Assembly (NCBI RefSeq): GCF_010548305.1
Contig: NZ_JAAGLV010000010.1
Span: forward strand, 1 to 64,000
Direction of reading: 5' to 3'
Length of the DNA: 64,000 bases
DNA from: Streptomyces sp. SID13031
GTDB taxonomy: Bacteria; Actinomycetota; Actinomycetes; Propionibacteriales; Kribbellaceae
Shown here one piece after another: positions 32,168 through 40,990 of the stretch. Position 1 is the stretch's first letter. Every line of letters starts with the position of its first letter. The position numbers and the translations under genes were made by a program. The notes beneath the pieces were generated by a model. The model worked only from the letters and a program-made list of their open reading frames with translations. It ran no database searches and was not told where the DNA came from.

Positions 32168-33562
32168 CTAGATGATCACCCAGAGCAGGGAGGCCATTCC
32201 GAAGCCGACCAGGGACAGGATGGTTTCCAGTACCGACCAGGTCAGCAGGGTCTCCTTGACGGTCATGTTGAAGTACTTCGCGACGATCCAGAAGCCGCCG
32301 TCGTTGACGTGGCTGAGGATGATCGAGCCGGCGCAGATGGCCGCCGCGATCAGCGCGAGGTGCGCCTGCGAGTAGCCCTCCGTGGTCAGCAGCGGTCCGA
32401 CGATGCCGCCGGTCGTCACGATCGCGACGGTCGCCGAGCCCTGCGCGATCCGCAGGCCGCACGAGATGACGTAGGCGAGCAGCAGGATCGGGAGACCCGC
32501 ACTGGACAGACTCTTGGCGAGCGCGGCACCGACCCCGGTGGCCGAGATGACCGCGCCGAAGAACGCACCCGCGCCGACCACCAGCAAGATCATGCCGACG
32601 GGCTTCAGCGAGTTGCTGCTCAGTTCGCTGAACTCCGCGTTCGTCATGCCACGGCGGACGCCGAGCAGGTAGTAGGCGAGCAGGACGGCGAGCAGCAGCG
32701 CGACGGCCGGGTTGCCGAGGAACGTGAGGACGCTGAGAATGTCGCGGTCCGGGTCGAGGATCAGCGTGCCGAAGGTCGCGCCGAGGATCAGTACCAGCGG
32801 CAGCAGGATGACCGCCATCACCAGGCCGAGCGACGGCTCGGGCTTGTCCTCGGCGTTGTCGTCGACGACGACGAACTCGTCCGGCACGGACACCGGGACG
32901 CGAGGCGCGATGTAGAGCGGCCAGAGGATGCCGGCGACGGCGAAGGCGGGCAGACCGCAGGCCAGGCCGATGATGATCAGCCAGCCCATGTCGACGTGCA
33001 GCAGTCCGGCGACCGCGGTCGGGCCGGGGTGGGGTGGCAGGAAGGCGTGCGTCATCGACAGGCCGGCCAGGACGGGCAGCGCGTAGAGCACGAGCGACTT
33101 GCCGCCGCGCTTCGCCGCGACGTACACGAGCGGGGCGAGGACGAAGATGCCGATGTCGAAGAAGACCGGGATGCCGAAGATCAGGCCGACCAGGCCCATC
33201 GCGACCGGGGTGCCCTTGGGGCCGAACAGCTTCAGCAGCCGGCGGCTGAGCACATCGGCGCCACCGGACTTCTCCAGCAGCGCGCCGAGAACGGTGCCCA
33301 GACCGATGATCACCGCGATGTGGCCGAGGATGCCGCCGAAGCCCTTCTCCAGGACGGAGTCGCTCGACTTGAGCGCCGTACCGACGATGGTCCGGACGTT
33401 CAGCCCGGCGGCCAGCGCCAGGAACAGGCCGGTCGCCAGCAGCGAGATGAACGGTTCGAGCTTGATCTTGATGATCAGGAACAACAGCAGCGCGATGGCC
33501 ACCAGACACAGCAGCAACAAGCCTGCCGTGTCGTGGTGCAGCCAGTCGATGGCTCCGGACAT
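32168..33562 (-). CDS. GntP-family gluconate/aldonate permease
   Basis: 464 residues from the ATG at 33562 with CGGAG upstream. About 12-14 membrane segments. GntP landmarks: GFGGILGHIAVIIGLGTVLGALLEKSGGADVLS, GIPVFFDIGIFVLAPLVYVAAKRGGKSLVLYALPVLAGLSMTHAFLPPHPGPTAVAG and a C-terminal ILSHVNDGGFWIVAKYFNMTVKETLLTWSVLETI. Imports sugar acids (gluconate, KDG-like, or aminated aldonates) by proton symport. Last gene of the minus-strand arm that starts at 37183, so it is the likely entry point of that pathway. Confidence 0.93.
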   Translation of the reverse strand: MSGAIDWLHHDTAGLLLLCLVAIALLLFLIIKIKLEPFISLLATGLFLALAAGLNVRTIVGTALKSSDSVLEKGFGGILGHIAVIIGLGTVLGALLEKSGGADVLSRRLLKLFGPKGTPVAMGLVGLIFGIPVFFDIGIFVLAPLVYVAAKRGGKSLVLYALPVLAGLSMTHAFLPPHPGPTAVAGLLHVDMGWLIIIGLACGLPAFAVAGILWPLYIAPRVPVSVPDEFVVVDDNAEDKPEPSLGLVMAVILLPLVLILGATFGTLILDPDRDILSVLTFLGNPAVALLLAVLLAYYLLGVRRGMTNAEFSELSSNSLKPVGMILLVVGAGAFFGAVISATGVGAALAKSLSSAGLPILLLAYVISCGLRIAQGSATVAIVTTGGIVGPLLTTEGYSQAHLALIAAAICAGSIILSHVNDGGFWIVAKYFNMTVKETLLTWSVLETILSLVGFGMASLLWVII

Positions 33563-33620
33563 GGGGACACTCCGAGGGGGTGGGGACAAAGCCGGGTGGG
33601 TCGGGACAAAGGCGGGTGGA

Positions 33621-34250
33621 TCAGCTCAATGCGGCGCAGAAGGCCTTCGCGTTGCTGGTGATCTGGGACCAGTTGGCGGCGGTGATGTCGGCGGGCGACA
33701 CGACATCGGTACCGGCGCTGACCGCGAGCGCGCCGGCCTCCAGGAACTGCCGGGCGTTACCGGCGTTGACCCCGCCGGACGGAACCAGGGGGACACCTGG
33801 GAAGGGACCGTTGAGGTCTTTCAGGTACTTCGGGCCGAGGTGGTGGGCGGGGAAGATCTTGACCGCGTCGGCGCCGAGGGCCAGTGCCGTCATCACCTCG
33901 GACGGGGTGAAGGAGCCCAGCACGATGGGGATCCCGGCGTCGTGCGCGGTGGCCACGATCGCCGCCGCCTCGGGCCCTTGGCCGGGCGTGACCAGGAACG
34001 CGGCGCCCGCGTCAACGGCCGAGCGAGCTTGCGCGGCCGTCTGCACGGTACCGGCGCCGACGACTGCTCCGGTATCACCGGACGCGGCCCGCTCGAGGTG
34101 CCTGGGCAGGTCGGGGGTGGTGAAGGTCAGCTCGATCACATGGATGCCGCCGGCAACGAGTGCGGCGCACAGGTCGCGCGCGTCGTCGAGCGCCGGGGCC
34201 CGTACGACGCTCAGCACCCGATCGGCGCGGAGCAGGTCCAGCGTGGTCAT
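33621..34250 (-). CDS. eda: 2-dehydro-3-deoxy-phosphogluconate (KDPG) aldolase
   Basis: 209 residues. Class I aldolase splitting KDPG into pyruvate and glyceraldehyde 3-phosphate. The Schiff-base lysine is in GADAVKIFPAHHLGPKYLKDL, the catalytic Glu in GIHVIELTFTTPD, and VGAGTV and VPSGGVNAGNARQFLEAGALAVSAGTDV mark the phosphate site. The ATG is right after the stop of the deacylase gene upstream. With KDG kinase on the divergent arm it completes the lower half of an Entner-Doudoroff-type route. Confidence 0.93.
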   Translation of the reverse strand: MTTLDLLRADRVLSVVRAPALDDARDLCAALVAGGIHVIELTFTTPDLPRHLERAASGDTGAVVGAGTVQTAAQARSAVDAGAAFLVTPGQGPEAAAIVATAHDAGIPIVLGSFTPSEVMTALALGADAVKIFPAHHLGPKYLKDLNGPFPGVPLVPSGGVNAGNARQFLEAGALAVSAGTDVVSPADITAANWSQITSNAKAFCAALS

Positions 34251-35876
34251 CTAGTTTCCTTCCTCAGGGGCGGCAGGGTTAGTACGGCGGATCGCGCGGC
34301 CGGGCAGGGCGTCGGTGCGGTGGCCGGCCTCGATGACGGGGACACCGCCGACGAGCACCCAGGGGATGCCCTCGGCCTGCTGGCGGGGGTTGTCGAAGGT
34401 CGCGGTGTCGCGCACCCCGGCGGGGTCGAAGAGCACCAGATCCGCGTGGTACCCCTCGCGAACGAGCCCCCGATCGGTCAGCCGAAGCCGCTTCGCGGGA
34501 CGGCCGGTCAGGTGGTGGATGCAGTCGGCGAGCTCGAGGACGCCCAGCTCGCGGACGTAGTGCGCGAGGTACCGGGGGAACGTCCCCCACGCCCGCGGAT
34601 GCGGCTTTCCGCCGACCAGGATCGCGTCCGAACCACCCGTGTGCGTCGGGTGCTTCATGATCGCCTGCACGTTCTCCTCGTGCCCGACGTGCTGCAGGAT
34701 CGTCGTCGCGAGGTTGTCCCGGATCAGCAGCTCGAAGAACACGTCCGCCGGCGCGCGGCCGCTCCCGGTCGCGATCGCCGCGACAGTCTTGCCGACCGCG
34801 TCGGCGAGCTCCGGGTTCTTCACGCCGCCGATCTCGATCGTGTTCCAGTCGGTCACGCAGCCGTGGCAGCCGTCCGTGCCGACCTGCTCCAGCTCGTAGC
34901 TGATCCGCTCGCGGTCGGCCGGATCGGCCAGCCGGGCGATCAGCGCGTCCGAGCCGCCCTCCGCGCTCCAGCTCGGCAGGATCGCCGATAAAGTCGTTGC
35001 CCCGGGCAAGTACGGGTAGGTGTCGGTGGTGATGTCGACGCCGTCCGCGAGCGCCTCGTCGATCATCGCGAGCAGGTCGACGCCACGGCCCTTGTTCGGC
35101 TCGAAGTTCATCGTCGCGTGGGTCAGGTGCAGCGCGCACCCGGACTGCCGGGCGATCTCGACCATCTCGCCGTACGCCTCCAGCGCGCCTTTTCCGTACG
35201 AGCGCTGATGCGGGCTGTAGTAGCCGCCGTACTCCGCGACCACCTTGCAGAGCTCGACGAGCTCGGCCGTGTCGGCGAACATGCCTGGGGTGTAGGTGAG
35301 CCCACTGCTCATCCCCACCGCGCCTTGCTGCAGCCCCTCGGCCAGCAACCGCTTCATCTCTTCCAGCTCTGCCGCGGTGGCCGGCCGATTCGCGGTGCCG
35401 ACGACCATCATCCGCAGCGTGCCCTGCGGGACCAGGTACGCCGCGTTGCAGGCGATCCCCTGGTCGAGCCGGTCGAGATACCCGGCGACCGTGGACCAGG
35501 AGAAGTCGAAGTCGTCCGGCTCCCCGTTCCAGCCCGCGATCTGACGGCGGACGGCGACCCGCGTCGCGTCGTCGATCGGCGCGAACGACAGCCCGTCCTG
35601 GCCGAGCACCTCGAGCGTTACGCCCTGGCTGACCTTGGCCGTGTGGTCCGGGTTCGCCAGGATCTGCAGGTCCGAGTGGGCGTGCATGTCGATGAAACCG
35701 GGCGTCACGACCAGCCCGTCGGCGTTGATCGTCCGCTCGGCGCGCAGGACGTCGCTGCCGGGCAAGTAGTTGCCGACAGCCACGATTCGCCCGCCGTTGA
35801 CGGCGACGTCGGCGCGGAAGCCCGCGGTACCGGTGCCGTCGATCACGGTCGCGCCGGTGATCAGGAGGTCAATCAT
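34251..35876 (-). CDS. N-acyl-D-amino-acid deacylase (amidohydrolase family)
   Basis: 541 residues, ATG overlapping the upstream stop by one base. Urease-like amidohydrolase: ATVIDGTGTAGFRADVAV, metal HxH in GFIDMHAHSDL, SHxTH-like LHLTHATMNFEPNKGRG, DTYPYLPGAT, HPTHTGGSDAILVGGKPHPRAWGTF and a composite C-terminal beta domain. The metal-bridging Cys of classical D-aminoacylase (GNCG) is replaced by GQDG, as in one actinobacterial subgroup. Removes the acyl group from N-acyl-D-amino acids. Here the gene context suggests N-acetyl-D-glucosaminate as substrate (inference). Confidence 0.9.
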   Translation of the reverse strand: MIDLLITGATVIDGTGTAGFRADVAVNGGRIVAVGNYLPGSDVLRAERTINADGLVVTPGFIDMHAHSDLQILANPDHTAKVSQGVTLEVLGQDGLSFAPIDDATRVAVRRQIAGWNGEPDDFDFSWSTVAGYLDRLDQGIACNAAYLVPQGTLRMMVVGTANRPATAAELEEMKRLLAEGLQQGAVGMSSGLTYTPGMFADTAELVELCKVVAEYGGYYSPHQRSYGKGALEAYGEMVEIARQSGCALHLTHATMNFEPNKGRGVDLLAMIDEALADGVDITTDTYPYLPGATTLSAILPSWSAEGGSDALIARLADPADRERISYELEQVGTDGCHGCVTDWNTIEIGGVKNPELADAVGKTVAAIATGSGRAPADVFFELLIRDNLATTILQHVGHEENVQAIMKHPTHTGGSDAILVGGKPHPRAWGTFPRYLAHYVRELGVLELADCIHHLTGRPAKRLRLTDRGLVREGYHADLVLFDPAGVRDTATFDNPRQQAEGIPWVLVGGVPVIEAGHRTDALPGRAIRRTNPAAPEEGN

Positions 35877-37183
35877 CAGAAGAAGGTCCGGATCAGGTCG
35901 ACGACCACCGGGTCATCGGCGTCCGGGTCGTCGACGACGGGGATCAGGCCCCACTTGTCGAACGCGGTACAGGGATGCGACAGCCCGACGCGCAGCTCGT
36001 CGCCGATCACCACCGGCGGCTCGCCATCGGGGGAGAAACGCAGGAAGCCGTGCTGGTCGTTCATCTTCGTCACGGTCATCCCCTCCACCGCGCGGACGTG
36101 CTCGTCGGCGGATCGCGGCCGGAGCAGCTGCGGCTCGGGCAGCCCTTCGTCGAAGGGCAGATCCCGCTTGCCTGCATCGAAGATCGCCAACCCCGCTTCG
36201 GGTTGCGAAGTGATCCGGATCCAGCCGTGCATAGCCGGCACCAGCCGGTCGCCGTCGGTACGAGGCTCGGCGCCCAGTGGCGAGATCTTGCGGTAGTAGC
36301 CGTCGTCATGCGCGATGTAGGCGCCGGACCGCAGTACAACCCTCGCGCCCTGTTGGGCGAGCGGAGCGAGTACCTGCGCCACCTGCTCGAAGTACGCGCT
36401 ACCGCCCGCACTGACCACCGGCACTACGTCAGCGTCGTACTGCAAGGCGCTGTGGACAGCGGCGAGATCCCGGAGGTACGAGCGGACGTGCTCAAGCCCC
36501 TCCTCGTCTGCGCCGTGTGCGATCGCCCCTTCGTAGCCAGCGACCCCAGCGAGCCGCAGTGTCGGTGCAGCGACGACGGCGGCGGCTACTGCCAGCGCAG
36601 TCTCGGCATCACGGGCACCTGTCCGCCCACCGGCTCCACCGACCTCCACCAGTACGTCGAGCTGCCGCGCGCCCGCGTCGACGTACGCCGATCTCGCGGC
36701 CTCCATGATCTCGACAGTGCGCACCGAATCGGCCCACACCATCACGTCGAACCCAGGGTCGCTCGCCAGCTCGTCTGCGATCCAGCGGAGCTGCAGTGGC
36801 GAGACCACCGCGTTGGCGACCATCACCCGGCTCACCCCATGGGCCCGGGCGACCCCGAGCTGGAAGACGTTCGCCAGCGTGATCCCCCACGCGCCTGCGT
36901 CGAGCTGCTTCGCCCAGAGCGCCGGAGCCATCGGGGTCTTGCCGTGCGGCGCCAGCTGGACCCCGTGCTCGGTGCACCAGCGGGCGAGCGTCTCGATGTT
37001 GTGCTGCAGACCAGGCGCGGACAGAGTGAGTAGGGGAGTCGGCAGCTCGGACAGCCGCGGCTTGCCGGCCAGGACGTCGGCGACGGTCCGGCCCCAGAAA
37101 GCGGGCGGCAGCGCCTTGTCCTGCCAGCTCACCGGCTGGTCGGCCAGGGCTGCGACGGCGGCGGCATCGTACGGAGCTGACAT
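35876..37183 (-). CDS. PLP-dependent D-serine dehydratase-like / D-glucosaminate dehydratase candidate
   Basis: 435 residues, first gene of the minus-strand arm. Alanine racemase N-terminal barrel with the PLP lysine in LAPHGKTPMAPALWAKQLDAGAWGITLAN, and a C-terminal D-serine-dehydratase-like domain bearing the zinc His and Cys in GLSHPCTAFDKWGLIPVVD. The fold type III eukaryote-like DSD family eliminates ammonia from D-serine, D-threonine or 2-amino-2-deoxy sugar acids. D-glucosaminate dehydratase of Pseudomonas fluorescens is reported to belong to this metal-activated group. With KDG kinase and KDPG aldolase beside it, production of 2-keto-3-deoxygluconate is the best guess. Confidence 0.85.
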   Translation of the reverse strand: MSAPYDAAAVAALADQPVSWQDKALPPAFWGRTVADVLAGKPRLSELPTPLLTLSAPGLQHNIETLARWCTEHGVQLAPHGKTPMAPALWAKQLDAGAWGITLANVFQLGVARAHGVSRVMVANAVVSPLQLRWIADELASDPGFDVMVWADSVRTVEIMEAARSAYVDAGARQLDVLVEVGGAGGRTGARDAETALAVAAAVVAAPTLRLAGVAGYEGAIAHGADEEGLEHVRSYLRDLAAVHSALQYDADVVPVVSAGGSAYFEQVAQVLAPLAQQGARVVLRSGAYIAHDDGYYRKISPLGAEPRTDGDRLVPAMHGWIRITSQPEAGLAIFDAGKRDLPFDEGLPEPQLLRPRSADEHVRAVEGMTVTKMNDQHGFLRFSPDGEPPVVIGDELRVGLSHPCTAFDKWGLIPVVDDPDADDPVVVDLIRTFF

Positions 37184-37208
37184 GACGTCCTCTGCGCTGG
37201 TTGCGTTC

Positions 37209-37228
37209 TGCGCAACGTTCGTTGCGCA
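37209..37228. promoter_or_regulatory. Perfect palindromic operator between the two arms of the sugar-acid locus
   Basis: TGCGCAACG-TT-CGTTGCGCA is a perfect 9-bp inverted repeat; a further TTGCG half-site lies at 37201. It is in the 114-base gap between the divergent dehydratase-like and KDG kinase genes. TTGCGC (37222-37227) and TAGCAT (37246-37251) are 18 bases apart and would form a rightward promoter overlapped by the palindrome, as expected for repression by the IclR protein encoded at 38314. Confidence 0.75.
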
Positions 37229-37297
37229 TTCTGACGTATCGGTTGTAGCATCGCGCCAGAACTTCCGTCAACGACATCCGCCCGAGAGGACTCATCG

Positions 37298-38317
37298 ATG
37301 GCCGATCTGGTACCTCGGGCGGTCTGCCTCGGCGAGGCGATGATCATGCTCGCCGCCGAGACCGGTGCCCCGTTGGAGGATGTCGAGACGTTCCGCCGCT
37401 CGGTGGGCGGCGCCGAGTGCAACGTCGCCGGCGGCCTGGCTGCGCTGGGGGTGCCGACGGGCTGGATCTCGCGGCTCGGCGCCGACGGCTTCGGGCGGCA
37501 CGTACTGCGCGACCTGGAGAGCCGTGGGGTCGAGGTGGGTGGCGTCGAGGACGACCCGACCCGGCCGACCGGGCTCTACGTGAAGCACACGATCAACGGC
37601 CGGACGCGGATGCACTACTACCGCTCAGGCTCGGCCGCTGCGGCTATGGATGCCGACTTCCTGGATCGGCCGGCAGTGCGCAACCGGCTGGTCGGTGCTG
37701 AGCTCGTGCACACCACTGGGATCACTGCGGCCATCTCTACGACGGCTGCTGCGCTGCTGGATCGGTTAGCGGCTTTGCGGGACATGTTGGGCCTCACCTT
37801 GAGCGTCGACCTCAACTGGCGGCCGGCGTTGTGGCGTGACACCGACCCGGCTCCGCTGTGGCGGCTGCTGCGGGCGGCTGACGTAGTACTGATCGGTGCT
37901 GATGAGGCTGCTGTCTTTGCCGGGACGGGTGATCCAGATGAGCTGCGGCGGCTGTTCGGGCCGCGCGCGACGATCGTGGTGAAGTCGGACGCGCATGTAG
38001 CGCTCGCGCTGGAGCCGGACGGGCGGCGTACGGAGGTACCGGCTCTCACTGTTGAAGTAGTAGAGCCGGTGGGTGCTGGCGATGCCTTTGCTGCCGGCTA
38101 CTTGGCCGGGACGTTGCAGGGGCTGCCCATGGCGCAGCGGTTGCGGCTGGGACATGTGAGCGCTGCGGCCGTGCTGGCTGTGCCTGACGACCATGCGACG
38201 CCTCCTGATGCGCGTACGCGGCAGGCGTTGCTCGACTGCTCCGAAGAAGACTGGGCCGGCACCCAGGTGGGACCAGCCGGTATCAGGTCACCAGCCCTGG
38301 TGGGAGGTGTGCTGTGA
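37298..38317 (+). CDS. kdgK: PfkB-family sugar kinase, probable 2-keto-3-deoxygluconate kinase
   Basis: 339 residues. Ribokinase-like: N-terminal LGEAMIMLAAETGAPLEDVETFRRSVGGAECNVAGGLAALG, SVDLNWRPALW, the VLIGADEAAVFAG region and the catalytic anion-hole motif VEPVGAGDAFAAGYLAG (PfkB signature 2). The subgroup with GAECNVA and DLNxRPxLW is typical of KDG kinases. Phosphorylates KDG to KDPG for the aldolase encoded on the divergent arm. Overlaps the IclR gene by GTGA. Confidence 0.87.
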   Translation: MADLVPRAVCLGEAMIMLAAETGAPLEDVETFRRSVGGAECNVAGGLAALGVPTGWISRLGADGFGRHVLRDLESRGVEVGGVEDDPTRPTGLYVKHTINGRTRMHYYRSGSAAAAMDADFLDRPAVRNRLVGAELVHTTGITAAISTTAAALLDRLAALRDMLGLTLSVDLNWRPALWRDTDPAPLWRLLRAADVVLIGADEAAVFAGTGDPDELRRLFGPRATIVVKSDAHVALALEPDGRRTEVPALTVEVVEPVGAGDAFAAGYLAGTLQGLPMAQRLRLGHVSAAAVLAVPDDHATPPDARTRQALLDCSEEDWAGTQVGPAGIRSPALVGGVL

Positions 38318-39048
38318 GTCAGAGCCTGGCTAGAGCCCTGCAGATCCTGGTCAGCCTGGGGGAGGGGGACCGCTCGCTCGACCAGCTGGCGACCGAGCTC
38401 GACGTCCACAAGACGACAGTGCTGCGGCTGCTGCGGACCATGGAGGTCGAGCGGTTCGTACGACGCGACGAGGCGCACCGCTATCGGCTGGGGTCTCGGC
38501 TGTTCTCGCTGGCCGACGCGGCTCGGGAGCAGCACGTAGTACGGGCTGTTGCTGCTCCGCACTTGCTGCAGCTCAACCAGCGGACCGGGCAGACGGTGCA
38601 CCTGGCGGCGTACGAGAACGGGCAGGTCATCTACATCGACAAGCTCGACAGTGTGCAGTCGGTGCGGATGTACAGCCAGATCGGCGTACCGGCCGCTCTG
38701 CACTGCACGGCCGTCGGCAAGGTGCTGCTCGCCGCGCAGCCGAAGCGGCAGCGGGAAGGCTTGCTGACCACCATCGAGTACCACCTGTACACGCCGAACA
38801 CGATCGCGGGACCGGACCAGCTGCGCGACGAGCTCGACCTGGTCCGGTCGCAGGGCTGGGCGCACGACCGAGCCGAGCACGAGACCTTCATCAACTGCAT
38901 CGGGGCGCCGATCACCGAGCGCACCGGCCGGGTGGTGGGAGCCGTCTCGGTGTCGGTACCGGACGTTCTGCTCAACTATGAGCAGGTGCTGGAGCTGCTG
39001 CCGGACCTGCTGGCCACCGCGGCCGCCATCGGCGCCGACTACAACTGA
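38314..39048 (+). CDS. IclR-family transcriptional regulator
   Basis: 244 residues from a GTG overlapping the kinase stop. N-terminal winged helix (SLARALQILVSLGEGDRSLDQLATELDVHKTTVLRLLRTMEVERFVRRDEAHRYRLG) and C-terminal effector domain (LNQRTGQTVHLAAYENGQVIYIDKLD, LHCTAVGKVLLAAQP, VGAVSVSVPDVLL). IclR proteins such as KdgR-type members sense sugar acids. It probably binds the palindrome at 37209 and controls both arms. Confidence 0.93.
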   Translation: MSQSLARALQILVSLGEGDRSLDQLATELDVHKTTVLRLLRTMEVERFVRRDEAHRYRLGSRLFSLADAAREQHVVRAVAAPHLLQLNQRTGQTVHLAAYENGQVIYIDKLDSVQSVRMYSQIGVPAALHCTAVGKVLLAAQPKRQREGLLTTIEYHLYTPNTIAGPDQLRDELDLVRSQGWAHDRAEHETFINCIGAPITERTGRVVGAVSVSVPDVLLNYEQVLELLPDLLATAAAIGADYN

Positions 39049-39094
39049 CTTCCCACTGACTTTCAGCCAACTGATCGAGAGGAACCCTAGAAAA

Positions 39095-39499
39095 ATGTCC
39101 GACAAGACCGCCGTCTCCACCCCCGATGCCCCCGCCCCGATGCCGGTGTTCTCCCAGGGAGTCCGCAAGGGCAACGTCCTGCAGGTGTCCGGCCAGGGCT
39201 CGGTCGACCCGGCGAGCGGCTCGTTCGTCTTCGAGGGTGACGTGAAGGCGCAGACCACCCGGGTCCTGCAGAACATCGAGGCGATCCTGAAGGCCGGCGG
39301 CGCCACCTTCGACGACGTCCTGATGCTCCGCGTCTACCTCACCACCCGCGACGACTTCGCCCCGATGAACGAGGCCTACGCCGAGTTCGTCACCCCCCGC
39401 ACCCCCAGCGGCATCCTCCCCTCCCGCACCACCGTCTTCACCGGCCTCCCCCTCGAGCAGATGCTGGTAGAAATCGACGCCCTCGCAGTCCTGTCCTGA
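39095..39499 (+). CDS. RidA family enamine/imine deaminase
   Basis: 134 residues from the ATG at 39095 after GAGAGGAACC. RidA signature: FSQGVRKGNVLQVSGQGSVDPASG, the Arg-bearing MLRVYLTTRDDFAPMNEAYAEFV and PSRTTVFTGLPLEQMLVEIDALAVL. RidA proteins hydrolyse reactive enamine/imine intermediates released by PLP dehydratases. Its presence next to a PLP dehydratase-like gene is functionally coherent: it would finish the conversion of the aminoacrylate-type intermediate to the keto acid. Confidence 0.92.
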   Translation: MSDKTAVSTPDAPAPMPVFSQGVRKGNVLQVSGQGSVDPASGSFVFEGDVKAQTTRVLQNIEAILKAGGATFDDVLMLRVYLTTRDDFAPMNEAYAEFVTPRTPSGILPSRTTVFTGLPLEQMLVEIDALAVLS

Positions 39500-39541
39500 T
39501 CCTTGGGACAGGCGTCTCATCAGGTAGTTGAGGGTGGGACG

Positions 39542-40738
39542 ATGAGGGGGATGGCAGACCCGGTCAGTCTCTGGAGGATCGCTCCCTCGATCTATCTGCC
39601 GGCCTTGCTGTACGGCATCGGCCAGGGGGCGATCGCTCCCGTTGTCGCTCTGTCGGCGCGTGATCTGGGTGCTTCGATCGCGGTTGCCAGTCTGGTCGTC
39701 GCCGCGGCCGGTGTCGGGCAAGTGATCGGTGATATCCCGGCGGGCGCGCTCACCACCCGGATCGGTGAGCGGCGTGCGATGTTACTGGCGACCGGGCTCG
39801 TATCGGTCGCGCTGGTGGCCTGTCTCCTCGTTCCGAACGTCTGGGGGCTCGCGCTCGCCATCGGCGCGACCGGGCTCGCCGCCGCGGTCTGGGGCCTGGC
39901 CCGGCAGGCCTATCTCAGTGAGGCCGTCCCGATCCAGCTCCGTGCGAGAGCGCTGTCGACTCTCGGTGGCGTGCAGCGGATCGGCTCCTTCATCGGCCCG
40001 TTCCTCGGCGCCTTCGCGATGAAGTTCCTCGGCACCGACGGCGCCTACTGGGTCCACCTGGTCGCGGCCGCGCTCGCCTGCGTGGTCCTGCTGAGCCTCC
40101 CGGACATCGAGTCCGTACGCCGCAACCGCGCCGCCAACCCGGTCGTCATGCAATCCACCCGCACGGTCATCCGCGAGCATCTCCCAGTACTACGGACGCT
40201 CGGCGTCGGCGCACTCCTCGTCGGCGCCGTTCGCGCTTCGCGGCAGGTGGTGATCCCGTTGTGGGCCGAGCATCTCGGACTCGATCCGCAGACCACCAGC
40301 CTGATCTTCGGCATCTCGGGTGCCGTCGACATGCTGCTGTTCTATCCGGCCGGCTCGGTGATGGACCGGTTCGGGCGCAAGTGGGTCGCAGTACCGTCGA
40401 TGTTCGTACTCGGGCTGGCGCATCTGCTCCTGCCACTGACGCATTCGGGCCTGACGCTGACCGCGGTCGCTCTGCTGATGGGCGTCGGCAACGGGCTGGG
40501 CGCCGGCGTGATCATGACCCTCGGGGCCGACGCCTCGCCACCGGTCGGCCGGGCCCAGTTCCTCGGCGCCTTCCGGTTGTTCGCCGACACCGGCAGTGGC
40601 GCCGGGCCGTTCCTGATCGCCGCGGTCACCGCGATCGCGGGTCTCGGCCCCGCAGTACTGTTCATGGGACTCACCGGATGGGCCGCGGCGACCGCGATGA
40701 GCCGGTGGATCCCACCTCTGCCCAGGGCGCCGGAGTAA
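39542..40738 (+). CDS. Major facilitator superfamily transporter
   Basis: 398 residues from the ATG at 39542 (GAGGGTGGG upstream; ATG at 39551 also possible). Twelve membrane segments in two six-helix halves. Loop 2-3 motifs DIPAGALTTRIGERRAMLLATG in the first half and GSVMDRFGRKWVAV in the second. No signal of substrate; the drug/metabolite exporter branch (DHA1-like) is likely. Followed after ~40 bases by the L10 leader, so its transcript must end or be read through there. Confidence 0.88.
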   Translation: MRGMADPVSLWRIAPSIYLPALLYGIGQGAIAPVVALSARDLGASIAVASLVVAAAGVGQVIGDIPAGALTTRIGERRAMLLATGLVSVALVACLLVPNVWGLALAIGATGLAAAVWGLARQAYLSEAVPIQLRARALSTLGGVQRIGSFIGPFLGAFAMKFLGTDGAYWVHLVAAALACVVLLSLPDIESVRRNRAANPVVMQSTRTVIREHLPVLRTLGVGALLVGAVRASRQVVIPLWAEHLGLDPQTTSLIFGISGAVDMLLFYPAGSVMDRFGRKWVAVPSMFVLGLAHLLLPLTHSGLTLTAVALLMGVGNGLGAGVIMTLGADASPPVGRAQFLGAFRLFADTGSGAGPFLIAAVTAIAGLGPAVLFMGLTGWAAATAMSRWIPPLPRAPE

Positions 40739-40780
40739 CCGATTTGGTTCGCTCGCCTTCCGATGTTTCAATGGACTCTG

Positions 40781-40903
40781 CCGAAGACCGCTGGTCGTTG
40801 CTCCCGGAGCAACTGAAGGTCCATGAACTTTGTGGGCGGCCCGCGCAGGTGACAAGTCAGTGAGAGTCATTTTCACGCCCTTGCGCCTGCGCAGGGGCGT
40901 TTT
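40781..40903 (+). promoter_or_regulatory. L10 leader (autoregulatory mRNA structure upstream of rplJ)
   Basis: Starts with CCGAAGACCGCTGGTCG, the conserved actinobacterial L10-leader opening. It continues through the GTTGCTC-ccg-GAGCAAC hairpin, GAAGGTCC and GCGCAGGTGACAAG. It ends in a strong hairpin (40875-40900: ACGCCCTTGCG paired with GCGCAGGGGCGT) followed by TTTT. L10(L12)4 binds such leaders to repress its own synthesis. Identification rests on remembered similarity to the Streptomyces and Firmicutes L10 leaders. The last hairpin with its U-run also works as a terminator for the preceding MFS gene. Confidence 0.8.
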
Positions 40904-40990
40904 CGATTTTCTGGGCTTTGGGCCGGCGCGGCAAGAGCTGTATGGCATTTAGAGGCCAAACCCTGTCGTTGACAGGGCGGAAGGAGACCC

